Shown here: in pieces, positions 22,986-32,714 of the stretch
How positions within the stretch are numbered: position 1 is the first letter of the stretch
Layout: every line of letters begins with the position of its first letter
DNA from: Ochotona curzoniae
Lineage: Eukaryota > Chordata > Mammalia > Lagomorpha > Ochotonidae
Direction: 5' to 3'
Assembly: GCF_017591425.1 (NCBI RefSeq)
Contig: NW_024465746.1
Span: 1,488,001 to 1,552,000, forward strand
Length of the DNA stretch: 64,000 nucleotides
The notes under the pieces: model-generated
The model's input: the letters and a program-made list of their open reading frames with translations, nothing else
What the model was told of the DNA's origin: nothing
Database searches by the model: none
Program-made: the position numbers and the translations under genes

Positions 22986-23299
22986 AGTCAAATACTGACA
23001 CAGTAATTCCTCCATTCTCACTCTTCCACTTAAAAGGACCCTTCCGTTGGCATTGGGCACAATGGGTAACCCAGGATGGTTCCATCCATAACCTGGGCAA
23101 CCTGAACTCCTTTCCCCCTGGGGCGATGCCTACACCTGCTGCTAATTCTGTTTCTCCTATGGTGATGGAGGCTGTGGGCTTCCCGGGAGCTGCACGTGAC
23201 CCAGAATGTGACCTGACAGTCACACAGCAGGAGCCCCTCACCTGGCCCCCAGCCACCACCAGGCTCAGGCCGAGGGAGTATCACAAAGTCCAAACCCAG

Positions 23300-23545
23300 G
23301 AGTGATGCTCTCCCGCTGGCACTTGGCCCCGAGGTTAAGATGTTGCTTGGACTGCCCCATCACATGCGGGAGCGCCTGCTCTACTTCGGAGCTATGCGCG
23401 CCCTGCTTCAAGGTCCCTGCCACCCACATGGAAGACCTAGAGCAGCTCAGGGCTCCTGGCATCCCAGCGGAAGGGTGTGGCTCAGCAAGTGGAAGACTTT
23501 CTCCACATGACCCTTTCTAACAAACTGATTTCCGAGAGAGAGAGG
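23300..23545 (+). mobile_element. Degraded CSINE, plus strand
   Basis: 'ccctgccacccacatggaag', 'acctagagcagctcagggct' and 'cctggcatcccagcgg' followed by a 'gcaagtggaagactttctcc' segment fit an old CSINE body. The head and tail are poorly preserved. Confidence 0.55.
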
Positions 23546-23689
23546 ACGGTTATGATCCCTCTCCGTTTTAGGCACTCAGCCTGGGTGCTGGGCAGAAAAC
23601 ACCAGAAGCCAAAATCTAGCAATTGCAATCAGCAAATCAAAGTTATTCCACAGTTGAACGAAGGATTAGGTGAGTGTGTATAATTATAA

Positions 23690-24399
23690 GGCATCATTAT
23701 TAATGTCTTCAAAAACTAAGTCACAGTGATGAGCGTTAGTAATGAAATTAAAAGCGCTCTCTTATTGCGTCTTTCCATCAAAGATATCGCAAAGGTGTTC
23801 CCACACTACCACTATAATTAGCATAATTTTAGTTGAGAAAAACACAATTTGATTTCGACTAGGTGCTATCTTCTAAGGAAAGAAGGGCGGTTTTTCATAT
23901 CTACACTGAGAATCGGGCCGAAAGCTTCCATCAGTCTGTAATTACAGCTCAGAGAGTGAAAGAGAAAGAAAAAACATCGCTGAATTTGCGGCGTGGCTTT
24001 TGGAAAGGGACTCCGCAGATGAGCGCAGAGATGCGCCCACCCGGCTTCCTCCCGCCGAAAAGCCCCCAGACGTAAGGCTACACCGCCACCTGGCGGCAGG
24101 ATGCAATTTTACAGCAACTGATTTTGATGGCTCAGCCGCCTTCCATCAATACTATTTTAACACCAGAAAAACCTGTATTTTCGCTACTTGTAGTTCAACT
24201 TCCAGAAACGAACAAATCTGGGGACAGTCTGTTGGCATGACCAAACTAAAAAAGCACATTTTGAAAGTGCTAGGTGTTCTCGTGATTTCTTTTTAAGAAA
24301 GCCACTGAGCTTACTCCTTCTGTGCCACCTAAACTCAACAAGAAAGGCGCTCCTGGAAGATCCTCGCTGGATCTTACTGAGCACAACGATGTCACTTGG
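23690..24399. other. Intergenic, unique-looking stretch
   Basis: About 700 bp with no SINE or LINE that I recognise. At 24080-24096 'ccgccacctggcggcag' includes a CACCTG E-box and an imperfect CTCF-like core (about 12 of 14 positions). The right edge carries the left copy of the TSD of the large L1 (24400-24415). Confidence 0.4.
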
Positions 24400-24459
24400 C
24401 CCAAATCAGGTTTTGTTTTATTTTACTTCTTTTCATTATTATTGTTATTATTATTACTT

Positions 24460-24563
24460 AATATGGAACGCTTCACGAATTTGCGTGTCATCCTTGCGCA
24501 GGAACCATGCTAATCTTCTCTGTATCGTTCCAGTTTTAGCATCTGTGCTGCCGAAGCGAGCAC
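24460..24563 (-). pseudogene. U6 snRNA retropseudogene
   Basis: From 24563 leftward on the minus strand, the sequence begins GTGCTCGCTTCGGCAGCACA and keeps the ACAGAGAA box and GCGCAAGGATGACACG. It ends GTGAAGCGTTCCATATT. Compared with the U6 sequence I know, there are about five substitutions (ACAGATGCTAAAACTGG for ACATATACTAAAATTGG; GGTTCC for GGCCCC) and no terminal T run. It sits in the AT-rich tail of the large L1, flanked by ATAATAACA copies, so it is a secondary L1-mediated insertion. There is no upstream PSE/TATA promoter context, so it is probably not expressed. Confidence 0.9.
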
Positions 24564-24757
24564 TGTTATTATCATTTTATGATACAGTTCCATAGGCCCT
24601 GGGATTTCCTTACCCCCTCCCTAATCCCTTCCCTACTCACTGAGTTCCCCTGTATTCTAACTGTACTATAGTTTGTCATTAACAGTCATATGTCCATCAT
24701 TGCGGGCATGGACAATGGCAGACAGTCCAGCACCCTAATGTCAAGATATAGTTAACT

Positions 24758-25082
24758 GGGCCTGGCGGCGTGGCCTAGCGGCTAAAGTCCTCGCCTTGAA
24801 CGCGCCCCGGGTTCCCATATGGGCGCCAGTTCTAATCCAGCAGCTCCACTTCCCATTCAGCTCCCTGCTTGTGGCCTGGGAAAGCAGTCGAGGACGACCC
24901 AAAGCTTTGGGACCCTGCACCTGCGTGGGAGACCCGGAAGAGGCTCCTGGTTCCTGGCTTCAGATCGGCATAGCATCAGCCTCTGCACTCACTTGGGGAG
25001 TGAATCATCGGACGGAAGATCTTCCTCTCTGTCTCTCCTCTCTGTATATCTGACTTTCCAATAAATAAATAACTTTTAAAAA
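24758..25082 (+). mobile_element. CSINE, young, nested in the L1 3' UTR
   Basis: The head GGGCCTGGCGGCGTGGCCTA and the body 'tgcttgtggcctgggaaagc' are near consensus, with an AATAAATAAC tail and an A run. The TSD is AAGATATAGTTAACT (24743-24757) against AAGATATAGGTAACT (25083-25097). Removing the element restores a continuous L1 3' UTR, which shows it was inserted after the L1. Confidence 0.95.
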
Positions 25083-25209
25083 AAGATATAGGTAACTGTT
25101 TCATTGGGAGTCCATCTTTCTCTGGAAGTAGAGATGCATACTGCATTGGATCCTCACATCTGGATATAATAGTCTCCATTACAGTTACTGTACATCCCCT
25201 AAATGAAAA

Positions 25210-25425
25210 GCCACAAAACAAGGTCATTAACAGGAAAAAAAAACAAATTAACAACACCATGAAGTTAAATAACATGCTATTGAATGACTAATGTGTCACT
25301 GAAGAAATGAAAAAATCAATCTTCTAGAAGACAATTATCCTCCCGTATGGGTCATTGAAAATTTTAATGAGACAGAGTTTTGAAGAGATGAAACTAACAA
25401 AAAAATAAATCAAAATCCATGATAT
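25210..25425 (+). mobile_element. Inverted L1 ORF2 segment
   Basis: On the plus strand, 'catgaagttaaataacatgc', 'tattgaatgactaatgtgtc' and 'actgaagaaatgaaaaaatc' match the sense strand of the L1 ORF2 region encoding W-K-L-N-N-x-L-L-N-D, just after the endonuclease domain. The neighbouring L1 parts on both sides are on the minus strand, so this piece is inverted inside the element. Confidence 0.65.
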
Positions 25426-25429
25426 TGTT

Positions 25430-25590
25430 TCCACTGATCTTTGTTGGTGAAATGTGTCTCCTGTAGGCAACAAATAGATGGGTTTTGTTTTTTAATCCAG
25501 TCTACTAATCTGTTTGATTGATGAGTTTAAGCCATTTACTTGCAGAGTGAATATGAATGGGTAATAAGTAGGTTTTGTCATTTTAGCAAT
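25430..25590 (-). pseudogene. L1 ORF2p N-terminus (endonuclease start), frameshifted fragment
   Basis: The minus strand encodes NGLNSSIK in one frame and, after a one-base shift, WIKKQNPSICCLQETHF. These match the start of the L1 endonuclease domain (NGLN and CCxQETH motifs). It stops at about 25430, where the orientation of the L1 sequence flips. Confidence 0.75.
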
Positions 25591-25624
25591 GTGTTGTTCA
25601 TTGATTTAGTCTTCTGTTGTCATT

Positions 25625-26717
25625 TTACTGGGATGTTCTTCCCGTTTGCCTTTGGTTTTGGTGGGTGCTATTCCTCTTCTCTGTCAAGAGAACATTTTGA
25701 AGTATCATTCGTAGGGCAGGTTTGGAAGAGGCAAATTCTTTTAACTTTTCTTTACTGTGGAAGAATTTTGTTTCATTTTCAAAGACAAAGAAAAGCTTTG
25801 CTGGATATGTTATCCTGGGCCAACAATTTTTTTCTTTTAGAATCTGGAGTATGTCACTCCATTCTCTTCTGGCCTGTAGAGTTTCCTGTGAGAGATCTCC
25901 TGTGAGTTTAATTGGCATTCCTTTATATGTCAATTGATTTTTTTTTCACGTGCATATTTCAGGATTTTTTCCTTATGTTCAATTGAAGAGAGCTTGATGA
26001 TCATGTGTCTTGGTGAAGATCGCTTTTGGTCAAGCCTGTTGGGAGTTCTGTGCCCCTCCTGGATCTTGTTTCCCAATTCTTTCTCTTGATTAGGGAGATT
26101 TTCCCTTATTATTTCATTCAATACATTTGCAAACCCAACTCTCTCTGCACCTTCTGGGACTCCCATAACTCTTAAATTTGGCCTTTCAATAATGTCTTTC
26201 CATTCTTACTTTTTTTTTTTTCGGCTTGACCCAGTTCTGCTTCCAGATTTTTGTTTGTTTCCTCCTAGTGACAGGAGATATCTTCTAATTTTGAGATTCT
26301 TTCTTCTGCTTCCTTCATTCTATTTTGGAGAGTCTCCACTGTACTTTTAGTTTGCTCCACTGTAGTCTTCATTTCTGATATATCAGCTTTCATTTGATTC
26401 ATTTCCAGTGTGACATATTCCTTGAATTCCTTGAGTGCCTGCTTTATGTGCTTCCCACTGTTGATAAGAAGCTTTATAACAAGTGTTTTGAATTTTGTAT
26501 CTCCCATTTTCTTGATGTCTTCCTCAGGTAACTCTGAGGTTGGCAAAAGCTTTTGCTCCTTTGCAGGAGAGTCTTCAGTAATATTCATTGTGCCTCTGTC
26601 TCTTCTTTTGCTCTTGATCATTGTACTTCTGGTTAGCAGATTCTTCTCCTGGGGGCAGGTTTCTAAGCTCTCACCCACAGGTCTACAGTTCGGTTTTACT
26701 TTTTGCAGTTGATACAT
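25625..26717 (-). pseudogene. L1 ORF1p (RNA-binding chaperone), broken
   Basis: Three frames in series make up ORF1. The frame at 26717-26265 holds the N-terminus and a coiled coil rich in heptads (DISEMKTTVEQTKSTVETLQ, then RMKEAEERISKLED). The frame at 26166-25930 holds the RNA-recognition region (NLPNQEKELG, RSSPRHMIIKLSSIEHKEK). The frame at 25933-25625 holds the C-terminal domain (ETLQARREWSDILQILKEKN, then W-P-R-I-T-Y-P-A-K-L). A T-rich expansion at 26210-26221 and frameshifts separate them, so no full protein is possible. L1 ORF1p normally forms trimers that package L1 RNA. Confidence 0.85.
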
Positions 26718-27725
26718 GGCTCTTTGTTTGCAGTCACTAGTGCCACTCCTCCAGTGAGTTCCAGGTCTGGGTTCTTGTGTTAGATTTCACCATGGTCTCC
26801 GTAGCCCCAGCTCCTGGCTCACCGGTCTCCATCCCCTGTGATACTGTGCTGAGGCTGCACCGTTGTCTGTACAACCTTTCTCCCACCTCCAGTTGGAGCA
26901 GGTCCCATTAGGAAAACACCATGCATCCTATATACCTAGGTTGTGGGTGGTAATCTTACAGGAACTGTTGGCTATTAGGTGTGAGGGCCACACAGACCTA
27001 TTTTGACCAATACGATGTCAAAGTCAGTATTATTTTCCTGTGGGACCAGTGCAATGCACTGAGCTCAGTGAGTTCTCTCCCAACTCAGTGTATGTGCAGC
27101 TCACTGTTGTCCCTGCAGTCCTAAAGCTTTTGCCACAGTGTACAAAATGACGCCTGACGTACCACTACTAGAGTTCTTGATCTGCTGCTTGAGGGTGGAA
27201 CCTATAGGATGTCATGTTTCTGCAGTTTGCTGAGCCAGAAATCAGTTCACTCCCTGCTCAATACACACGCAGTACTGTCCTGTAGCCTTTTTCTCCTTAA
27301 ACAAAATGGCGCTCGATTCAGCTCCAAGGGGCTGACTGGGCTCTGAAATTCACCTGTTCTCGCACTGCCCATCTGGGACCTGCTGCTCTGTCTCTGCTCC
27401 TGGTCAAACCGAACGGACCAGCAGGACGGACAGTTTTTTTGTTTGTGTCACCTCCTGAGCTCCTGGTGAAAGTCCCTTCCCACCTTGTTGCTGGTGGAGT
27501 GTTTGCCGCTGAGATTCAGATCACCAATTGGTGAATGTTGTTGGGTTATCAGTCACTGCAACACCACACCGTTGTGTCTGCTGCTTTCCTGTATCTGTCA
27601 GTCTCCAGGTACCCCTGTGCTATTGTTCTGCCCTCCTCTGTTTCCTGGAATGTGCCCTCTCTGCTTCACACCATTTCACCATCTGTTTAAATGTGTCCTT
27701 ACCCTATTCTGCCATCTTGATTTTC
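26718..27725 (-). other. L1 5' UTR
   Basis: Sequence between the L1 5' end (AAGATGGCAG motif near 27706-27725) and the ORF1 start at 26717. It has mixed composition with a few CpGs. In active L1s this region carries an internal RNA polymerase II promoter and a YY1 site overlapping the AAGATGGC motif, which is still visible here. Confidence 0.7.
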
Positions 27726-27745
27726 CCCAAATCATTCAGGTTTTG

Positions 27746-29360
27746 GTGGCCAGGAAGGTAAATGTATTTCACTTGTTTTAGAAAGCCAAAAAGTCTCCAC
27801 ACTTCGGTCATACGTGAACCCAGCAGATGCTTGGACTCCTGTTGCAAATCCCACGTGCTAGTTTTCTCCAACCAGCAGAGCCAGTAACGTGGACTCAGAG
27901 AGGGTCTGGGGATGAAGCACCGACAGGAGACCAGTGACGGTGGAAGTCTCTGTGAAGTCTCCCTTTATTGCTCCTTCACCTCTCCTTAGTACTCTTCCCC
28001 CCACATCCTCATTTAGCAGGATATTGGATACAGATGAGTCCAATTAGTCTAGGTGTTTTTAGCCACAAGCCCAGTTCCTGTTCCTGCCCAGGCCAATGAG
28101 CACTAATCAACCCCTTAGCCCACAACACTAGTTAAAGTGTTGGGGCTGCCACAGACGAGAAGTTATCAGGAAAGAGTGGCTTAGCATGATCACTGGTTTG
28201 GCCCAACACCGTATGGATGAAGAGAGCTACACCCTCAGTGGGATGGTGGAGTTAGTGTTCCTAAGTCTCCTCGAATGTCAGCCTCAAGGGTCGTTCTTGC
28301 AGTGACTGAAGGTAACTCAGCTCTCCTTCAGGCACAGGTCTTCAGGCGGACCAGAGGTTCTAACCCTGGAAACAACAAGCAGAACGAGCCTTGTTTTTAA
28401 AGCAGTAAACTCCATGTAGCCATGTTGGTGTATGATCAAGGCACTGCTGTTCCCTAGTATGTTGACAGAGCCGAGAGCCGCATGGGTTTCCCAAAAGCTC
28501 CCTCCCTAACTAGCCACTTGCCTGGACGTTTACTTGGGAGTCCCCCCAGGATGAGCAGGGCGTGCGCACACACACACATACAAACACATACACACACACA
28601 TGCACATGCAAATGCATGCACACAGCTCTGGCTCAGGCCTGCAGCTCTTCCCGGCAGATCCACACACAGGCGGCCACTCGTGCAGGACTCAAACCCCAGC
28701 AGCTGGCTGAGCAGCTGTCGCTGGAGGGAAGGCATTGCAAGTGCTTTCATTCCCATCCCACTCGGAGTTTGTGAGAGCATCCACAGCCCAGGCAAGTCCC
28801 CCGAGGGAAGACTGCAGGGTGCAGAACCCACCGATGAAGCCCCTCTCGACTCAGGTCTGAGCCCCACCTCCCAGCACAGTGAAGAACCAACACCCTGTAC
28901 TAGCTGAGGTGAGTTCTCAGCGGTCTGCAACCTGTGTCCCCATAGTCACCAAGAGTCAAAGTCAGGGTGGCTGGGCCCCTCCTCGCACTGCCCAACTGGA
29001 ATGCCTGTAGGGGCCCCTCACCTTGAGTGGGCCAGGCAGCAAAGGGGCTGGTGCAGACCAGTCAAGGACTGATAGCCACCGGCTAGCCAAATCCAGCACA
29101 GACTGAGCTGCTGAGCAAAACCACAGAGGATTTCAAGGCTGGGGTTGCAGAGCTCAACAGAGTGGGGCCCCTGCAGTCAAGGTCATCTTCGATGGTAGAT
29201 TCTGGCAGGCGTGTAGCAAGCAGATCATGGCATTAGTTGGGACAGGTGAGAAGCAGAGGACCGGCAGGAAAGTCACTGAACACGGACGGGGCTGGAGAGG
29301 CCGTGGGCCGGGGAAGCATCAGGAAGGTACATTCTGAACTGGGGTGGCAGTGAAGTCACC
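27746..29360. other. Intergenic, no gene recognised
   Basis: About 1.6 kb right of the L1. A (CA)n-rich tract lies at 28566-28620. Frames of about 140-160 residues at 28454-28930 exist on both strands over this tract and are judged spurious. Confidence 0.5.
28566..28620. repeat. Imperfect (CA)n tract
   Basis: CACACACACATAC and ACACACACATGCACATGC variants. An interrupted dinucleotide microsatellite. Confidence 0.85.
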
Positions 29361-29364
29361 CATG

Positions 29365-29505
29365 GCCCTGGGAGACCAAGTTCAAGTCTGGGTCCTGACT
29401 TTCGACTCCAGCTAACGCACAGCACAGGAGGATGAGATGCAGGAGGTGAGAACTCGAGCACTCGGATCCCTGTCGCCCACATGCGAGCCAAATCTACATC
29501 CTGAA
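29365..29505 (+). mobile_element. Degraded old CSINE
   Basis: 'caagttcaagtctgggtcct', 'gactttcgactccagctaac', 'ggatgagatgcaggaggtga' and 'gatccctgtcgcccacatgc' follow the order of the older CSINE body. Head and tail are not clear. Confidence 0.6.
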
Positions 29506-29509
29506 ACCG

Positions 29510-30145
29510 GTTGACGTTGTGAGACCTGGATCAGTCTATGGCATCTTAAGGCAATGAGGGAAGAGTGGGACTAGATGACTTCTTTCTGGCTAAGTTTATT
29601 TAAAAGGTGAGGAAATCACAGAAACACGGTGATTTAGTAGACAAAGATGTGTTTGCCTTCATCTGGCGTGCACGGGGCGAGAGCGGGCACCCCTCCCCAT
29701 TGCCTGGGAGAGGAAGTGGTTCCATGGTCCCCCCACTCTAGTCCCAGGGGAGCGGTCATTTGATTCCTGTATTACATAGGCAGGGGAGTGATGGCTTCCA
29801 GCTAAAGTTGCCACCTGCCTGGCCCATTTCATTTCCTCCTGAGACTTCTGACCCCTTTTCTAAAAGTTGATGAAGGATGTCATTTCATCTCATCCTCTGT
29901 AACTGCTTCCTGCTGACTAGGGGTGTAGGCCTTGCACGTCCTGGGTTTGGGAATCTCTCCCTATCATATCTAATGAATCCATCCCCCAAGCCACAGAAAA
30001 CGTAGCTGGTGCCAACGACTACGTTCCACACACTGGCCTTTTTCCGTCTTTCTGAAGCTTCAACTGTTTCTCAGAAACAGACCAACTCATCCTTCATGTA
30101 CAACCTGCACATGGTCCTCTCCCATGCACTGTGCATTCCAGCTCC

Positions 30146-30183
<38 letters not shown>

Positions 30184-30775
30184 CTGGTCCCTGAGACCAG
30201 ACATCCTGTTGCTTCTTGAACCAGAGAGGCAAGCTTGAGTTTTGTGGCCATGCCAGAGGCCAGCAAGTGGAGGTCTCCCCCCAGGACCCCAGCCTCAGGT
30301 CCCTGGCCTAGTACAGTTGTGACTACCTGGAACCCATCAGGTCCCTGCCCTGCTTCTCACAAACCAGTGCAGTGTTACTCAGCGGATCCAGCCAATATAG
30401 GATCTATCAAGTACCTGGCCTGCCAAAGGCCATCAAGGAGCCACCAACCCCACCTCCGACAGGACCCCAGCCTCAAACTCCAGGCTGCCCTTAACAATGT
30501 CCCACAAGTGTGACCTGCCTTGGGCCTCTGGTCTGTCACTTCCAGACCAACACTTTGGTGCACCGCAGTTGCAGCCTGCCCAGGACGCCAGAGCCAGACC
30601 TCTGGCCCACGTCTCCCTGACCAGCGAATGTTTTTCTTTCCAAGATTTGTTGGTGGTTCATGAGTACTTTAGATAGAGTGTCTACAGACCTCAGGACGTG
30701 CTGTAGGAGTTGGCCTAAAGTGTACGCTAAACTGCCAAAAGCCACAGTCAGGATTTATGAGTATCATGTGACACA
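29510..30775. other. Intergenic, no gene recognised
   Basis: No gene seen. A (CA)n run lies at 30147-30180. The 30230-30620 part contains a partly duplicated motif (AGGACCCCAGCCTCA at about 30282 and 30472) and might be an old retroelement, but I cannot name it. Confidence 0.45.
30147..30180. repeat. (AC)n microsatellite
   Basis: About 17 uninterrupted AC units. Confidence 0.95.
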
Positions 30776-30791
30776 TAAGATGTGACACACC

Positions 30792-31136
30792 GGGCCTGGC
30801 GCCGTGGCCTAGTGGCTAAAGTCCTTGCCTTGAATGCACTGGGATTCCATATGGGTGCCGGTTCTAATCCTGGCAGTCCCACTTCCCATCCAGCTCCCTG
30901 CTTGTGGCCTGGGAAAGCGGCCGAGGATGGCCCAAAGCCTTGAGACCCTGCACCTATGTGGGAGACCTGGAGTAAGTTCTTGGCTCCTGGCTTAGATCGG
31001 CACAGCACTGGTTGTTACGGTCACTTGGGGAGTGAATCATCAGACGGAAGATCTTCCTCTCTATTTTTCCTCCTCTCTGTATATCTGACTTGGTAATAAA
31101 AATAAAATAAATCTTAAGAAAAAAAAAAAAAAAAGA
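30792..31136 (+). mobile_element. CSINE, young, full length
   Basis: Head GGGCCTGGCGCCGTGGCCTA, body 'tgcttgtggcctgggaaagc', and a long A tail of more than 15 bases from about 31119. It is flanked by the perfect 14-bp TSD AGATGTGACACACC at 30778-30791 and 31138-31151. The long pure A tail points to recent insertion. Confidence 0.95.
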
Positions 31137-31154
31137 GAGATGTGACACACCAAG

Positions 31155-31900
31155 ATGCAATAGCAGCCTCCAGCGAGGACTGAGAGGTTGGTCAAACATG
31201 TCGGCCTTAATATGGAGAAAGCAAAGGGTCCATTGTGGGTCACATGGCCTGGTCCCAGGCGCCCTCCCTGCTGCTAGGCGATCGCCCTGCCCTCCTGGCT
31301 TCCCTGGCTCGGGCTGTGTCCCAGATCCTCCCTAGGGAATAGCAGGGGGAAGGAGGGAGATGGGAAGTTGGAAGGGGGCGGGGAGACGGGAAGACGGAAA
31401 GGGCGAAGATGGAAGGAGAAAGGAGGAAATGAAAAGACTCCAGGGTCTTCATGGCATAGAGGGGGAAGCAGCCTGGTGGGATGGTGGAGAGAGACACGCA
31501 GGTCCCTGGCTGCCACAGCTCCGTGTGACGTCACAGGAGAACTTTGAACGCTATCAGAATGCCAGGAAGTTAGCTAGACTCCGGCAACTAGCAGTACACT
31601 TACACTCAAAGCCCCACACGCTTTGCACAACTGTTCAAAGGGCTATCCAAGTGAGGCTGATTCCCACTTCAATAAAGAGTGCTAGATTGCACAGGAACAA
31701 GTTCCAGGCTGCGGCTCGATGCTACAGAGCGGTACGCACAGCACACCTTCCAGAACAGGTGGGGGACAGGCAGAAGAGCTCCGAGCCAGGCTGGGCACTG
31801 AGAACACGCTGGCCTCTCCAGGCGCTGGGCACTGTCACACTTGAGACTCTACTTTTCAATTAGAAACAGTTGTAAGAATTAAGATGTGTGGGCTAGCGCT
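31155..31900. other. Intergenic, no gene recognised
   Basis: A 167-residue plus-strand frame (31360-31863) begins in a GA-rich tract and shows no domain or conserved pattern that I recognise. Overlapping minus frames exist. Nothing else is supported. Confidence 0.45.
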
Positions 31901-31904
31901 GCCA

Positions 31905-32095
31905 GCGTGTTCATTTCATGTCTGTCACTGTATCTGCGCACTTGCTATACAGCTCATTTCATCCAAACCGCCACCTCCTGGGGCTACACTTTGATCATCT
32001 ACTTTTCACAGCTGAGTAGACTGAAGAAAGCTACTTCAAGTTTGCCCAAGACTGCATGACAAAGTCAGCATTCCCACGGGTGGGCCCCAGAAGCC
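31905..32095 (+). mobile_element. MIR
   Basis: 'tgctatacagctcatttcat', 'ctacttttcacagctgagta' and 'gactgaagaaagctacttca' then 'agtttgcccaagactgcatg' follow the MIR core ('ccattttacagatgaggaaactgaggc...acttgcccaaggtcac') in order. Confidence 0.65.
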
Positions 32096-32390
32096 CAGAG
32101 GTTGAAGGTTCGAGTCCCTGTGTAAGGACTTCAGGGAGGCGGGGCTGCACCTTCAGAAGGGAGTGCTGCTGGGGTTGTCACAAACCTTCCAGCTTGTCAC
32201 AGGCCACTTCTGCACACACTCCACCCTCACCATCACCCCCTCCCGGGACCAGACTGCACCCTGCCTGTCGCACTTTGAACCTTCGAAACTGAGCTGTCTC
32301 TTGGCAAAGTAAGTGCTCTGGTGTTGCATCACAGTAATGAAAAAAACTAAGCAGGCTACAACCCCAGAAGTCAATTCAGTGTTTCTTTTT

Positions 32391-32709
32391 TAAAGATTTG
32401 TTTATTTTTGCTGGAAAGTCAGATATACAGAGAGGAGGAGAGACAGAGAGGAAGATCTTCTGTCCAGTGATTCACTCCAAGTGGCCACAAAAGCCGAAAC
32501 TGAGTCCATCTGAAGCCAGGAGCCCAGAGCCTCTTCTGTGTCTCCCACGCAGGTACAGGGTCCCAAGGCTTTGGGCTGTCCTCGACTGCTTTCCCGGGTC
32601 ACAGGCAGGGAGCTGGATGGGAAGCAGGGCAGCTGAGATTAGAACCAGTGCCCATATGGGATTCCGGCGCTTACAAGGCAAGGACTTTACCACTAGGCTA
32701 CCATGCTAA
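32391..32709 (-). mobile_element. CSINE, young, minus strand
   Basis: Reverse-oriented tail (AAAGATTTGTTTATTTTTGC), then 'agagaggaggagagacagag', 'cctcgactgctttcccgggt' and the head 'accactaggctaccatgct'. Near-consensus body. Flanks carry an approximate duplication (AATTCAGTGTTT / AATTCAAGTTTT). Confidence 0.9.
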
Positions 32710-32714
32710 ACCCA

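Larger units (their letters stand above)
24416..27725 (-). mobile_element. L1 LINE with intact 5' end, internally deleted and rearranged
   Basis: The 5' end is at the right: GGGGAAAATCAAGATGGCAG on the minus strand, the typical L1 5' start. It is followed by about 1 kb of 5' UTR (27725-26718), a broken ORF1 (26717 to about 25650) and an ORF2 start to about 25430. Then comes a short ORF2 piece in the opposite orientation (about 25425-25210) and the 3' UTR (25200-24565) with a GGAGGGGGTAAGG tract. An AATAAT-rich tail ends at 24416. Flanks match as a TSD: CCCAAATCAGGTTTTG (24400-24415) and the same with a 4-bp insertion (27726-27745). Nearly all of ORF2 is missing, giving about 3.3 kb instead of the usual 6-7 kb. 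Confidence 0.85.

Noticed and set aside
24460..24563. Functional U6 snRNA gene
   Set aside because: About five substitutions, no terminal T run, and an upstream region that is L1 3' UTR rather than a PSE/TATA promoter.
25540..25905. Plus-strand 121-residue frame opposite the L1
   Set aside because: It is the antisense of the L1 ORF1 C-terminal region; the minus-strand reading gives the real (dead) protein.
31360..31863. 167-residue plus-strand open frame
   Set aside because: Starts in a GA-rich stretch, has no recognised motif, and lacks any flanking exon structure. Kept as unassigned intergenic sequence.
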